Source: M3007 sp037445225 (GTDB lineage Bacteria > Bacteroidota > Bacteroidia > Chitinophagales > Saprospiraceae). From it: a DNA stretch of 64,000 bases. Each line of letters begins with the position of its first letter. Position 1 is the first letter of the stretch. The DNA lies in the NCBI GenBank assembly GCA_037445225.1, contig JBBIKW010000015.1:44168-108167 (forward strand), read 5' to 3'. Below the pieces are notes generated by a model. That model did not search any database. It saw nothing but the letters and a program-made list of their open reading frames with translations, and had not been told where the DNA came from. Made by a program: the position numbers and the translations under genes. Of this stretch, positions 55,409 to 63,584 are shown one piece after another.

Positions 55409-55483
55409 GGTCCCGTAGTTCAACGGATAGAATAGAGGTTTCCTAAACCTTTGATACAGGTTCGATTCCTGTCGGGGCCACCA
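55409..55483 (+). tRNA. tRNA-Arg (anticodon CCU)
   Basis: 75 bases including an encoded CCA. Acceptor GGTCCCG pairs with CGGGGCC (one G-U). The anticodon arm GAGGT-TTCCTAA-ACCTT places CCT at 55442-55444. T arm ACAGGTTCGATTCCTGT. It decodes AGG, a rare Arg codon in GC-rich Bacteroidota. It has its own promoter and a hairpin downstream. Confidence 0.95.
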
Positions 55484-55490
55484 AATAGAG

Positions 55491-55521
55491 AATCCCTGTC
55501 GACATGTTGCCGACAGGGATT
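55491..55521. terminator. Bidirectional terminator hairpin
   Basis: AATCCCTGTCG (55491-55501) pairs perfectly with CGACAGGGATT (55511-55521) around a 9-base loop. It serves the tRNA from the left and the DUF1573 gene from the right, ending 23 bases past the latter's stop. Confidence 0.8.
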
Positions 55522-55544
55522 GTCGCTTCCAAGAGTAGGGTGCC

Positions 55545-56111
55545 TTACTTCCCGCCTTTGGCTGCTGGGCGCTCCTTGCTGCGCACCTCTCCGGTGATTT
55601 CCAAATGGGTTTCCGCAGGCGTGGTGTTGGCCGTTACGGTCACGTGCTTAGTCTGACGACCCGGCTTGCCCTTAGTGTCGAACTCCACTGCGATCTCACC
55701 ACTGCCACCCGGAGGTATGGGTTGCTTCGGCCATTGCGGCACGGTGCAACCGCAGGAACCTTTAGCGTTGGAGATGATGAGCGGCTCAGAGCCTGTGTTG
55801 GTAAACTTGTACACGTGCTTGACGATAGTCCCCTCGTCGGCTACGCCGAAATCATAGACCGTCTCGTCGTATTTTATCGTAGTGGTGGGCACGTTGGGCG
55901 GTGTGGTGGCATTTACGTTGGTGCCGGGGATGTTGCCCGAAGCACTAAACGGGGAGGGCGCTGGTGGCATGCTGGCCTCGGCAGCAGCGCGAATTTTATC
56001 GGCCTCCGACGTGCCGAACCACTTCTGAAAACCTCCCGTAGCGAGGTTAATACCCAATAAGAGCACCACTAAGGCTAATAAGCCGATCTGAATCTTTTTG
56101 TTTTTGTCCAT
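55545..56111 (-). CDS. DUF1573 domain protein, membrane-anchored
   Basis: 188 aa. N-terminal helix IQIGLLALVVLLLGINLATG acts as an uncleaved anchor or signal. A Pro/Ser-rich linker leads to a DUF1573 Ig-like domain (ETVYDFGVADEGTIVKHVYK, FTNTGSEPLIISNAKGSCGC, GEIAVEFDTKGKPG). The CGC with conserved Pro is the family hallmark. DUF1573 proteins are abundant in Bacteroidota as periplasmic proteins of unknown function. Own promoter upstream. Confidence 0.9.
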   Translation of the reverse strand: MDKNKKIQIGLLALVVLLLGINLATGGFQKWFGTSEADKIRAAAEASMPPAPSPFSASGNIPGTNVNATTPPNVPTTTIKYDETVYDFGVADEGTIVKHVYKFTNTGSEPLIISNAKGSCGCTVPQWPKQPIPPGGSGEIAVEFDTKGKPGRQTKHVTVTANTTPAETHLEITGEVRSKERPAAKGGK

Positions 56112-56153
56112 AGCAGAACGGTATTTTTTGTGAAAAATACATCAGCAGTGCTG

Positions 56154-56161
56154 CAAAGATA
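56154..56161 (-). promoter_or_regulatory. -7 box for the DUF1573 gene
   Basis: Minus-strand TATCTTTG, a perfect TAnnTTTG, 43 bases before the ATG at 56111. Upstream at 19 bases is TTA rather than TTG. Confidence 0.55.
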
Positions 56162-56270
56162 CGGCAATACAGCGATTGGCTAAGGGCAAGAGTCGCCTCA
56201 TTTGCAAATGGTTAACGCCATGTGCCGTTCGCTTATAACGATGTATATTAGCGGCGGTAAATACACCCAC

Positions 56271-56909
56271 ATGGCATCGTCCCTTTTTCGCAAAGCACTT
56301 CGGCTGTTTGTGGTCTTGGATGAGGAAACCGAGGCGGAAGCGCCGAAGCCTACTCATACTGCTGCACCACCTGCTACTCAGCCCACCCTCTCTGCGACGG
56401 ATCTGGAAAAGTACGAGCGCCACTTCGAGCAGCTTTTTGAACAGGCCAACCTGCCGGGCCCCGACTATTTCGAGTTCTGGCGCACACTGGATGCTTTGGA
56501 GGCACACATTCCGGATGAGACTGCCCGCATCAAAGCGGCCTTTGCCTCTTTGCAGGTGCAGGGCTTGGACAAGGCTAAGTTGTTGAGTACGGCTGCGCAA
56601 TACCGCGACGTAGTGTTGCGCGATAAGGCTAACTTTGAGGCTGCCGTAGCGCAAAAGGCGGAAGCAGAAATGGCTACTCGACAAGCCGAGCGGCAGCGCT
56701 TGCAGCAGGAAAATGAGGCGCGACAGCGGCAGATCGCTCAGCTGCAGGAGGAGATGGCTGCCGCCGAGCGGCGCATAGAACAGCTGCAACAGGAGATGGC
56801 GCAGGAAAAGAGGCGGATCGAGCAGGTCCAGAGCGGTTATGCTGCGGCCTGTCAGGCTATGCTGAGCAAAATCAACGCCGACATAGAACGCATTCAACAA
56901 ATCTTATAA
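56271..56909 (+). CDS. Coiled-coil protein of unknown function
   Basis: 212 aa from the ATG at 56271 (MASSLFRKALRLFVVLDEET); upstream in-frame ATGs are in non-conserved sequence. Residues 45-125 contain a short helical domain (YERHFEQLFEQANLPGPDYF EFWRTLD in two blocks), then a long coiled coil rich in Gln, Glu and Arg (about 125-195, such as ERRIEQLQQEMAQEKRRIEQ). No signal peptide. Such proteins occur in many Bacteroidota next to stress or toxic-metal-related genes, but none is here. Followed after 12 bases by a lipoprotein gene on the same strand. Confidence 0.75.
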   Translation: MASSLFRKALRLFVVLDEETEAEAPKPTHTAAPPATQPTLSATDLEKYERHFEQLFEQANLPGPDYFEFWRTLDALEAHIPDETARIKAAFASLQVQGLDKAKLLSTAAQYRDVVLRDKANFEAAVAQKAEAEMATRQAERQRLQQENEARQRQIAQLQEEMAAAERRIEQLQQEMAQEKRRIEQVQSGYAAACQAMLSKINADIERIQQIL

Positions 56910-56921
56910 ATCGCTTTACCC

Positions 56922-57380
56922 ATGTTCAACACCATGCAACGACCGCTTTTTCCCGTCCTTCTACTTCTAATTCTTGCGCTGATGGTTGGTTGCGGCAAAG
57001 ATGCGCCGCAGCCCGACAATGCAGACGTGTGGGTCGTTACCAAGTTTGTCGACCGCTATGGCCTCGACGGTCAGGTGGCCAACGACGACGATACGCAGCG
57101 CTTTGCCGGCTATGCCTTTGAATTTCAAAGCGGCGATGTGCTCCTCGTGCGCATGCCCAACGGCACCCTGAAGGAAGGCAAATGGCGCTTGCACTCGAAC
57201 GACACGCAACTGTCTATCGGCATGGAAAATCCGCCAGCCCTCTTAGAGGAAATCATCGGTACCTGGAACGTCGAACTGTACAGCCTCTCGGCCATTCGCC
57301 TGGTGAACCCTAACCCGACTTCCGGAGGGGTGGTTGATTACACTAAGCAGGCCCTTCGCATCGAATTTACCAAGCAGTAA
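56922..57380 (+). CDS. Lipoprotein of unknown function (lipocalin-like size)
   Basis: 152 aa. Lipobox LMVGCGK (Cys near 24). The mature part has DVWVVTKFVDRYGLDGQVAN, DDTQRFAGYAFEFQSGDVLL and GTLKEGKWRLHSNDTQLSIG, the pattern of small lipocalin-like/META-like lipoproteins of Bacteroidota in which the edge strands end in GKW. Function unknown. Probably co-transcribed with the coiled-coil gene and ended by a strong hairpin. Confidence 0.78.
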   Translation: MFNTMQRPLFPVLLLLILALMVGCGKDAPQPDNADVWVVTKFVDRYGLDGQVANDDDTQRFAGYAFEFQSGDVLLVRMPNGTLKEGKWRLHSNDTQLSIGMENPPALLEEIIGTWNVELYSLSAIRLVNPNPTSGGVVDYTKQALRIEFTKQ

Positions 57381-57401
57381 TTTTCCGGGCCGAAAAATGC
57401 T

Positions 57402-57443
57402 ACGGGCAGGGCTTTCACGAGGGGATAAGCCCTGCCCGTTTCT
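57402..57443. terminator. Strong bidirectional terminator
   Basis: ACGGGCAGGGCTT (57402-57414) pairs perfectly with AAGCCCTGCCCGT (57427-57439) around a 12-base loop. TTTCTC follows on the plus strand and AAAAA (57393-57397) precedes it, giving Ts for the minus strand, so it can stop both the lipoprotein and the rpoD transcripts. Confidence 0.88.
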
Positions 57444-57463
57444 CAGCAATGGGCGTATAAGCC

Positions 57464-58333
57464 TTACGCTCCCAAATACGAGCGCAACAGCTTGCTGCGG
57501 CTGGTAGCGCGGAGTTTGTTGATGGCTTTGTCCTTGATCTGGCGCACGCGCTCGCGCGTCAGGCCGAAGCGGTCGCCGATGTCTTCTAAGGACAGGGGGT
57601 GGTCTACCCCAATGCCGAAGTAAAGCTTGATGACGTCCGCTTGACGCTCTGTCAGCGTGCTTAGGGAGCGCTCGATTTCACGGCGCAGCGAGTCCATATA
57701 CTCCAAATGCTGGTCGGTGCTGGGCGTGTCTTTGCTCTCCAAGACGTCCAAAAGCGAGTTGTCTTCGCCTTCCACAAAGGGCGCGTCCATCGACACGTGG
57801 CGCGCCGCCACGCCCAAGGTCGTTTCTACCTCTTCCGGAGTGATCTCCAGCAACTCGGCCAATTCTTCTGCACTCGGCTCGCGCTCGTACGCCTGCTCTA
57901 ATTCGGAAAAGGCCTTGTTGATCTTGTTGAGCGAGCCTACTTTGTTCAACGGCAGGCGAACGATGCGGCTCTGTTCGGCCAACGCCTGTAAAATCGATTG
58001 CCGAATCCACCACACGGCATAGGAGATGAACTTAAATCCGCGCGTCTCGTCGAAGCGCTGGGCGGCTTTGATCAAGCCCAAATTGCCCTCGTTAATAAGG
58101 TCGGAAAGGCTTAAGCCTTGGTTTTGATATTGTTTAGCCACCGATACTACAAAGCGCAGGTTGGCCTTTGTCAGCTTTTCCAAAGCCGCTTGGTCGCCTT
58201 GCTTGATGCGCTTTGCCAACTCCACTTCTTCTTCCGGCGTCAACAGGTCGACCTTGCCGATTTCCTGTAAGTATTTCTCAAGCGATTGGCTCTCGCGATT
58301 GGTAATAGACTTAGTTATCTTCAGTTGCCTCAT
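57464..58333 (-). CDS. rpoD: Primary RNA polymerase sigma factor RpoD (sigma-A)
   Basis: 289 aa, the short form usual in Bacteroidota, with no long N-terminal region 1.1. Region 1.2 (LEKYLQEIGKVDLLTPEEEV), 2.1-2.4 (NLRFVVSVAKQYQNQGLSLS; GFKFISYAVWWIRQSILQAL), region 3 (KINKAFSELEQAYEREPSAE) and region 4 (LTERQADVIKLYFGIGVDHP; LEDIGDRFGLTRERVRQIKD) are complete. It directs RNA polymerase to TAnnTTTG-type promoters such as those in this window, including its own at 58360. Monocistronic. Confidence 0.97.
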   Translation of the reverse strand: MRQLKITKSITNRESQSLEKYLQEIGKVDLLTPEEEVELAKRIKQGDQAALEKLTKANLRFVVSVAKQYQNQGLSLSDLINEGNLGLIKAAQRFDETRGFKFISYAVWWIRQSILQALAEQSRIVRLPLNKVGSLNKINKAFSELEQAYEREPSAEELAELLEITPEEVETTLGVAARHVSMDAPFVEGEDNSLLDVLESKDTPSTDQHLEYMDSLRREIERSLSTLTERQADVIKLYFGIGVDHPLSLEDIGDRFGLTRERVRQIKDKAINKLRATSRSKLLRSYLGA

Positions 58334-58359
58334 AGCGCAACGACATTGTTTTTAGGGCG

Positions 58360-58391
58360 CAAAAATACGGTTTTGGGCATAGAAGGGTCAA
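58360..58391 (-). promoter_or_regulatory. Promoter of rpoD
   Basis: On the minus strand TATTTTTG (58360-58367) matches TAnnTTTG; TTG is found 21 bases upstream (58389-58391), two more than the ideal. The ATG is 26 bases downstream. Confidence 0.6.
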
Positions 58392-58534
58392 AAAATATCG
58401 AGATAAGAGCCGTTTTTCCCTTTCTACAGCATATCGTCTTTCGATAAACACAAAAACGCAGCCTTCTGTTCCCTGGCTCAGCCATTTTTGGAACCAGACA
58501 TATACGCTGCTCCAGCAGATAGGTCACATCCTAG

Positions 58535-60322
58535 TTATCGGACCAAGAGTTTTTGGCTGAGTACCTGTTGGGGGGTGCGTACGGTTATCCAATAGGTTCC
58601 CGCGGGTAGCGCATCGGCTTGGAGAAAAAGCTGTTGCTGGCCTGCTGGCAGCTCGCCGGCAAACAGCACTTGAACCGTCTGCCCTAAGGCGTTACAAACG
58701 CTCACCTCAAGTGCCGTTGTTTGAAGGAGCTGAAGCGGCACCACAGTGATGGCGGATGCCGGATTGGGATAGATGGGCAGTAGCTGTGTGCTTTCGGGCT
58801 CGGGGCGGAGGGCTACAGTAGGTTCGACGACAAACTTCCAATAACCGTTAGGTGCGGGCATGGGCCTTGTCATACGCTTGCCGTTGTTGGCTGTGGCTTC
58901 AATGTAGTAGTACACCGTAGTGCCTGCCGGGTAGCGCGGTATGACGCCTCGGTGCGTCCAGATCGTGTCGTCGGGCAGGTATTCGGGCATGGGCGTGCAT
59001 GTCCAAGGCCCTTCAGGGTCGGTGGCGTGGCAAACGTTCACAGAGGCGATCCCGCTGCGGTGGTAAACGGCTGCCCATACGGGATAGCCCGGCCATTGAT
59101 CGTTCACGTGGGATAGCGGCTGGTGCAGGATCCGCAGCGGGTCGAGCACGCCGATTTCTTTGGTGATGCAGTGGATAGCGCCCAGCGCGGCGATCATGTC
59201 GTTGCAGTTGATGCCTACGATGCGATAGCCGGGCAGGGCTTCTTCCCAGATGCTCTGCGCTGTTGTGTCGTAGCGCTCTTCGTAAAAGGGCACAATGACG
59301 GTCTTATTGACGAACACCGCGTTGGTGTAAGTGCGGTAGTGGCCGCCTTGGTCGGGGTATCTGCCGTTGTGCGGCGGCATAGGGATCCGAACGACTTTGA
59401 ACGGCGTGCCGAACCAAGTCTTAAAGTGACTGAGCACATACTGCAGGTTGGCCTCGATTTGCGGCCCGTCGGCGATGCCCTCAGGGTACTGGCCCACCAA
59501 AAGGGTTTCTTCGTCCAGCAGCTTCATGTGCATGTCGATGTGGTGGATGCCGTCAAACGGCAGTGTCTCCATCTTGGCGTAGCGGTGCAAGCCGTGATAT
59601 CGGCTCATAATGCCGTCGATATCGGCCTCGTCTTTGGCCGAAACGCCAAAGGCATTGCCCGGCCGATTTTCGTCGAGGATGAGCTCGGAAGAAAAGCCCG
59701 TACCTAAGCCATCCGCCATGAAGTTGCCTCCCGTATGCACCAAGTCATCGGGTGCAGTGGTTGTACTGTATAGCGGCAACCCTAAGTACCGGGCAATATG
59801 TCGCGGCAAGGTGTCGTCCGAAGGGCGAGGGCGGTTGTATATCCAGTCGATGAGGCATAGGGAGTCCGCCTGGTCTATATACACGTAAGCGGGATTAGGG
59901 CCGTAATCGCGCACCCAGACGGAGTTGCTCGGCGCGATGAGGAACACGATGTTAGAGTCCAGCTGGATGCCCCGGTTAGAAAGGTAGGAGCGAGCGTTGT
60001 CCGCTACGCTTTGGTTGGGACAAGTGATGATTACCCGGCATTCTTGTTGCGCCGCTCGAACAATCTCGGTCAGGATAGGAAAATAACTGCGCCAGGTAAT
60101 TACGAGGGCTTGGAGCTCTTCCCACTCGGCCATTGTGCGCACCGGGCCGGGAGGCGGCTCAGAACTGCCTTCCGCAAGGCCGGGAGCAGGGCGGTAATGG
60201 GGCAGCAGGGCTACCTCGCTGTCGGTCAGGTAGCGAGGCAGAGACTCTTCTTTTTGAGCGATAATCGGCGCACAGAGAAGAAGGAAGAGGATGAGCGCGC
60301 AGAAAGAACGGCAGTGCTTCAT
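58535..60322 (-). CDS. Peptidyl-arginine/agmatine deiminase family protein with T9SS sorting domain
   Basis: 595 aa. Signal peptide 1-22 (FCALILFLLLCAPIIAQ). The deiminase domain (about 60-400) has the catalytic set in order: WVRDYGP with Asp139, HTGGNFMADG, IHHIDMHMKL with His261 and Asp263, Asn334 in TYTNAVFVN and the nucleophile Cys385 in ALGAIHCITKEI. An Ig-like middle domain is followed by a sorting domain (YPNPASAITVVPLQ ... GTYWITVRTPQQ). The fold is shared by cytosolic agmatine deiminases and the secreted Porphyromonas PAD; export by T9SS favours an extracellular substrate such as peptidyl-arginine. Single gene. Confidence 0.92.
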   Translation of the reverse strand: MKHCRSFCALILFLLLCAPIIAQKEESLPRYLTDSEVALLPHYRPAPGLAEGSSEPPPGPVRTMAEWEELQALVITWRSYFPILTEIVRAAQQECRVIITCPNQSVADNARSYLSNRGIQLDSNIVFLIAPSNSVWVRDYGPNPAYVYIDQADSLCLIDWIYNRPRPSDDTLPRHIARYLGLPLYSTTTAPDDLVHTGGNFMADGLGTGFSSELILDENRPGNAFGVSAKDEADIDGIMSRYHGLHRYAKMETLPFDGIHHIDMHMKLLDEETLLVGQYPEGIADGPQIEANLQYVLSHFKTWFGTPFKVVRIPMPPHNGRYPDQGGHYRTYTNAVFVNKTVIVPFYEERYDTTAQSIWEEALPGYRIVGINCNDMIAALGAIHCITKEIGVLDPLRILHQPLSHVNDQWPGYPVWAAVYHRSGIASVNVCHATDPEGPWTCTPMPEYLPDDTIWTHRGVIPRYPAGTTVYYYIEATANNGKRMTRPMPAPNGYWKFVVEPTVALRPEPESTQLLPIYPNPASAITVVPLQLLQTTALEVSVCNALGQTVQVLFAGELPAGQQQLFLQADALPAGTYWITVRTPQQVLSQKLLVR

Positions 60323-60459
60323 AGCATACTTGCTGTTTGTGAAAATCGCGGGCAGTGGATGTAAGGCAGTGCTGCAGAATACAAATATCCACTACAAAGT
60401 TCGCCCCGCCAAGTTCCCTGCTAATTTGGAAATACAGCGTACCTAAGCTCATGTCGGAC

Positions 60460-61707
60460 TTATCTGGCTGTATCAGACGCGCCGCGCTGAGCAAGGCGCT
60501 CTACTGTCAGACCTTGTACTAAAATGCTAAAGGTGACCACCAGGTACGTCAGTGTCAGCCACAGGTCGCGTCCCAGTTCTGGAGGGAGTTTCAGCGCTAA
60601 AGCTACAGAGATGCCTCCGCGCAACCCACCCCATGTCAGAAGAAGCAGGGTGTGGGTAGTGATGGCTCCTCGAAGGCGAATGATTTGAGCGGGCACCCAT
60701 ATGGACAGATAGCGCGCTGCAAGGCCCAGTGCAATCACTACCAATCCTATGACGAACCACGACGGCACGAAGGACAATATGACCAGCTCCAACCCAATCA
60801 AGACGAACAAGATGGCGTTGAGCGTCTCATCGATCAGCTCCCAGAACTTGTCGATGTATTCGGCGGTCTCTTCCGACATGGCCAAGCGTTTGCCGTGGTT
60901 GCCAAGGAGCAAGCCGGCCACCACGACGGCTAACGGACCAGAGACGTGTAACTGGTGCGCCGCCAAATAGCTGCCCATCACCACGGCCAGCGTCAGCAGC
61001 ACCTCCACCTTGTAGTTGTCGATGCTTCGAAGAAGGGCAAACCCCATCAGCCCCACTCCAACACCTAACAGTAGGCCACCGCCGGCCTCTCGAGCCAACA
61101 GCCCTACTACGTCGAACCACTGCATAGCGTCGGGCTGCAGCGCTATCTTTAGGATAGATAGGAAAATTACCACGCCTACACCGTCGTTGAAGAGCGACTC
61201 ACCCGCTATTTTCATCTCCACCGATTTGCTCACCCCCGCTCTCTTGAGGATACTCAGCACAGCGATAGGGTCGGTCGGCGAAATCAGCGCGCCGAAAAGC
61301 AAACAGTGCAGATAGGGCGTAGGCAGGCCAAATGCTTGCAGCAGTCCGTAGACGCCCGTTCCTACCAAAAACGTGTTGAGCACCACGCTGCATGTCGAAA
61401 AAAGAATCACCGCCAACCGCACCTGCTTCAGCTCCTCCAAGCGGATATGGATGGCTCCAGCAAACAGCATGAAGCCCAACAGCACCTCCAACAGCAGGTC
61501 GGCAAAATCGATGCTGTTCACCAATTCGATCGTCCCCTGTAAGATCGACGGGTAAAATCGCCCCACGCCGATCAGCCCTAACGACAGCATTAGGCTGGTG
61601 AGCATGAGGCCGATGGCGGGCGGCAAGCGCAGATAGCGGTGATTGAAATAGGCAAATAGGGCCGACAGGACGACGACTATGGCCAGCAGGTCAAAAAGAT
61701 GCGACAT
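60460..61707 (-). CDS. Cation:proton antiporter (CPA1, NhaP type)
   Basis: 415 aa with about 12 hydrophobic segments. SPTDPIAVLSILKRAG and GESLFNDGVGVVIFLSIL carry the Asp-rich ion-site pattern of CPA1 antiporters. TWGGLRGGISVALALKLP is the conserved late loop. It exchanges sodium or potassium for protons at the inner membrane. The gene is last in a minus-strand operon, 11 bases behind the FAD oxidoreductase gene. No regulatory C-terminal domain is present. Confidence 0.92.
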   Translation of the reverse strand: MSHLFDLLAIVVVLSALFAYFNHRYLRLPPAIGLMLTSLMLSLGLIGVGRFYPSILQGTIELVNSIDFADLLLEVLLGFMLFAGAIHIRLEELKQVRLAVILFSTCSVVLNTFLVGTGVYGLLQAFGLPTPYLHCLLFGALISPTDPIAVLSILKRAGVSKSVEMKIAGESLFNDGVGVVIFLSILKIALQPDAMQWFDVVGLLAREAGGGLLLGVGVGLMGFALLRSIDNYKVEVLLTLAVVMGSYLAAHQLHVSGPLAVVVAGLLLGNHGKRLAMSEETAEYIDKFWELIDETLNAILFVLIGLELVILSFVPSWFVIGLVVIALGLAARYLSIWVPAQIIRLRGAITTHTLLLLTWGGLRGGISVALALKLPPELGRDLWLTLTYLVVTFSILVQGLTVERLAQRGASDTAR

Positions 61708-61718
61708 GACCGAAGAAG

Positions 61719-62855
61719 TTAGAGCATTTTTTCGATCTCGTAGATAGAATTCACCTTGCCAGCGAAAAGGCAGTAAAATCGGGGGCGTTCGCGAAGCAGC
61801 GAAATTTCAGTGGGCCGGCTGTCGTCGATATAGCTCGCTTTCAGCTTCGTCTTGATGGTAAAGTATGAAAACAAATATTGCAGCGGTACCGCTTCGGCTA
61901 AATATTGCCGCATTTGAGCGATCATCTTGTAGGCGTTGGTGCGCGGTCGGCGCGCGCAGAGGGTGCAGATGCCCGGCAATTCCGGACGGCAGGCAGGGTC
62001 TTCGTCCGGCTGCTGGCAATGGAACACGGGCAAATTGCCGTAAGAGATGTTGTGATGGGTATACGCTACCGAGGAAATCGAGAGCAATCCACTCTTCCCG
62101 TAGGGCATGATAGAGCCAAAGGGGCCGTCCATGACGGTGAGACCGACGTGTTGGAGCGCCGAGGAGGCGGCGAAGGCGATTTCTGAAATTTCGTGGGTCA
62201 GCTCCAAGGCGGGAACGCCGAACAGTTGGTTAATGCCGTTGATGGCGGCGTAGGTGGCGTTGATGACGATAGAGGCGCTTACGCGGTATCGCTGAGCATC
62301 GGGTCCTTGCTCGATATCCACCAGCCAAGTGTCTCCGGAGGAGACGGCCGCTGTTGGCCGCGTCTGCAGCCGCAGTTCGACGTTTGCTTCTGCTGCTATG
62401 CGCTGCCGATACCAGGCGGCCAACAGTACCGGGTCAAACGAGTGCTCTACCGTCAGAAAAAGCGCTTCTAATCGGTCGAAATTAAACAGCGGGTGCGCCT
62501 CGACGCGCCGACACGGAATGCCTAAGTATTGGCAGAACCGCTCAAACTGGTCGGCATCGGTGAACGAGCCGTATCGGTCGATGGCGTAGTATTTCTCAAA
62601 CGAAAAGTGAATAAATGGCCGATGTTCAGCCGTAAAGCGCTCTTTGTGGGCATCGCTCATCAGAGCAGTAGCTACGGAGCGCGGGTAATGATATCCGCCG
62701 TGCAGGCGCGCCTGATTGACCAGAGAGGCCTTCTGAAACAGGCGCTTTTCCTTTTCCAACAGCAAGACGCGCGCGCCTTTGCCTGCCAAGTACAAGGCCG
62801 CATAAGCTCCAAAAATCCCTCCTCCAATAACGATGACATCGTAGTGCTCGCGCAT
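61719..62855 (-). CDS. FAD-dependent oxidoreductase (DAO-like)
   Basis: 378 aa. N-terminal Rossmann site VIVIGGGIFGAYAALYLAGK with the downstream acid in VLLLEKEKRLFQKASLVNQA, and further FAD contacts ATYAAINGINQLFG and GPFGSIMPYGKSGLLSISS. Similarity is to the D-amino-acid oxidase/glycerol-phosphate-dehydrogenase superfamily, where many members remain unassigned. Between the hpt gene (13-base gap) and the antiporter; the operon gives no clear substrate clue. Confidence 0.85.
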   Translation of the reverse strand: MREHYDVIVIGGGIFGAYAALYLAGKGARVLLLEKEKRLFQKASLVNQARLHGGYHYPRSVATALMSDAHKERFTAEHRPFIHFSFEKYYAIDRYGSFTDADQFERFCQYLGIPCRRVEAHPLFNFDRLEALFLTVEHSFDPVLLAAWYRQRIAAEANVELRLQTRPTAAVSSGDTWLVDIEQGPDAQRYRVSASIVINATYAAINGINQLFGVPALELTHEISEIAFAASSALQHVGLTVMDGPFGSIMPYGKSGLLSISSVAYTHHNISYGNLPVFHCQQPDEDPACRPELPGICTLCARRPRTNAYKMIAQMRQYLAEAVPLQYLFSYFTIKTKLKASYIDDSRPTEISLLRERPRFYCLFAGKVNSIYEIEKML

Positions 62856-62868
62856 AGCACGCTTCCCC

Positions 62869-63426
62869 CTATGGCGCCTCTTCGCGCTGGTATATACCGC
62901 TCAGGTTGCGTCCCAATCCGTTGTAGTCCAACCCGTAGCCCACTACAAAGCGATCGGCAATGTCGAAGCCGACAAAGTCTACGGTCACTGGAAAAACCAC
63001 AGCCGCGGGCTTTCGCAAAAGCGCTACAGTGCATATGCTCGCCGCTTGCCGCTCGCGCAAATAGTTTTGAAGAAAATGCAGCGTCCGCCCGGTATCCACG
63101 ATGTCTTCCACCACCACGACGTGCCGCCCCTGTAGCGAACCCTCCACACCCATGACCGTCTGCACCGCACCAATAGATTGCGTGCCGCTGTACGAGCGGA
63201 GCTGGACAAAGCTGACCTCACACGGCCCCCGAAACGCTCGGATGAGGTCGGCGGCAAATACAAAAGCGCCGCTCAACACGCTTAAAAACAGCGGACAAGT
63301 AGTTCCATAACGCTGCGAAAGTACCTCGCCCAACTCACCAACGCGCTGCCGGATAACCTCCTCGCTGTACAAAAGCACAAAGGATAGGTCGAGCAGCTGG
63401 ATGCGTTCGATATCGCGTTCGGGCAT
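62869..63426 (-). CDS. hpt: Hypoxanthine phosphoribosyltransferase
   Basis: 185 aa from the ATG at 63426 (MPERDIERIQLLDLSFVLLY), the usual family length; the long upstream open frame (to 63735) is not coding. Motifs: LYSEEVIRQRVGELGEVLSQ, LSVLSGAFVFAADLIRA, the flexible loop SFVQLRSYSGTQS, PRPP loop VVVVEDIVDTGRT and the end DFVGFDIADRFVVGYGLDYN. It salvages hypoxanthine and guanine to IMP and GMP. First of a three-gene minus operon. Confidence 0.94.
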   Translation of the reverse strand: MPERDIERIQLLDLSFVLLYSEEVIRQRVGELGEVLSQRYGTTCPLFLSVLSGAFVFAADLIRAFRGPCEVSFVQLRSYSGTQSIGAVQTVMGVEGSLQGRHVVVVEDIVDTGRTLHFLQNYLRERQAASICTVALLRKPAAVVFPVTVDFVGFDIADRFVVGYGLDYNGLGRNLSGIYQREEAP

Positions 63427-63584
63427 GAGGACGGCCGCTTGCAACACCAATAAATCGCGGCTAAGGTAACGGCCTCTTGCGGCTTCTGCCAAGAAGTTAT
63501 CAAAAACGCTGCATTTTGTAAAAATGCGCGCAGGCGCCCACCGATGAGAATGAGCGCCCGCGAAGCATCTTTCAGGCGAACCGC

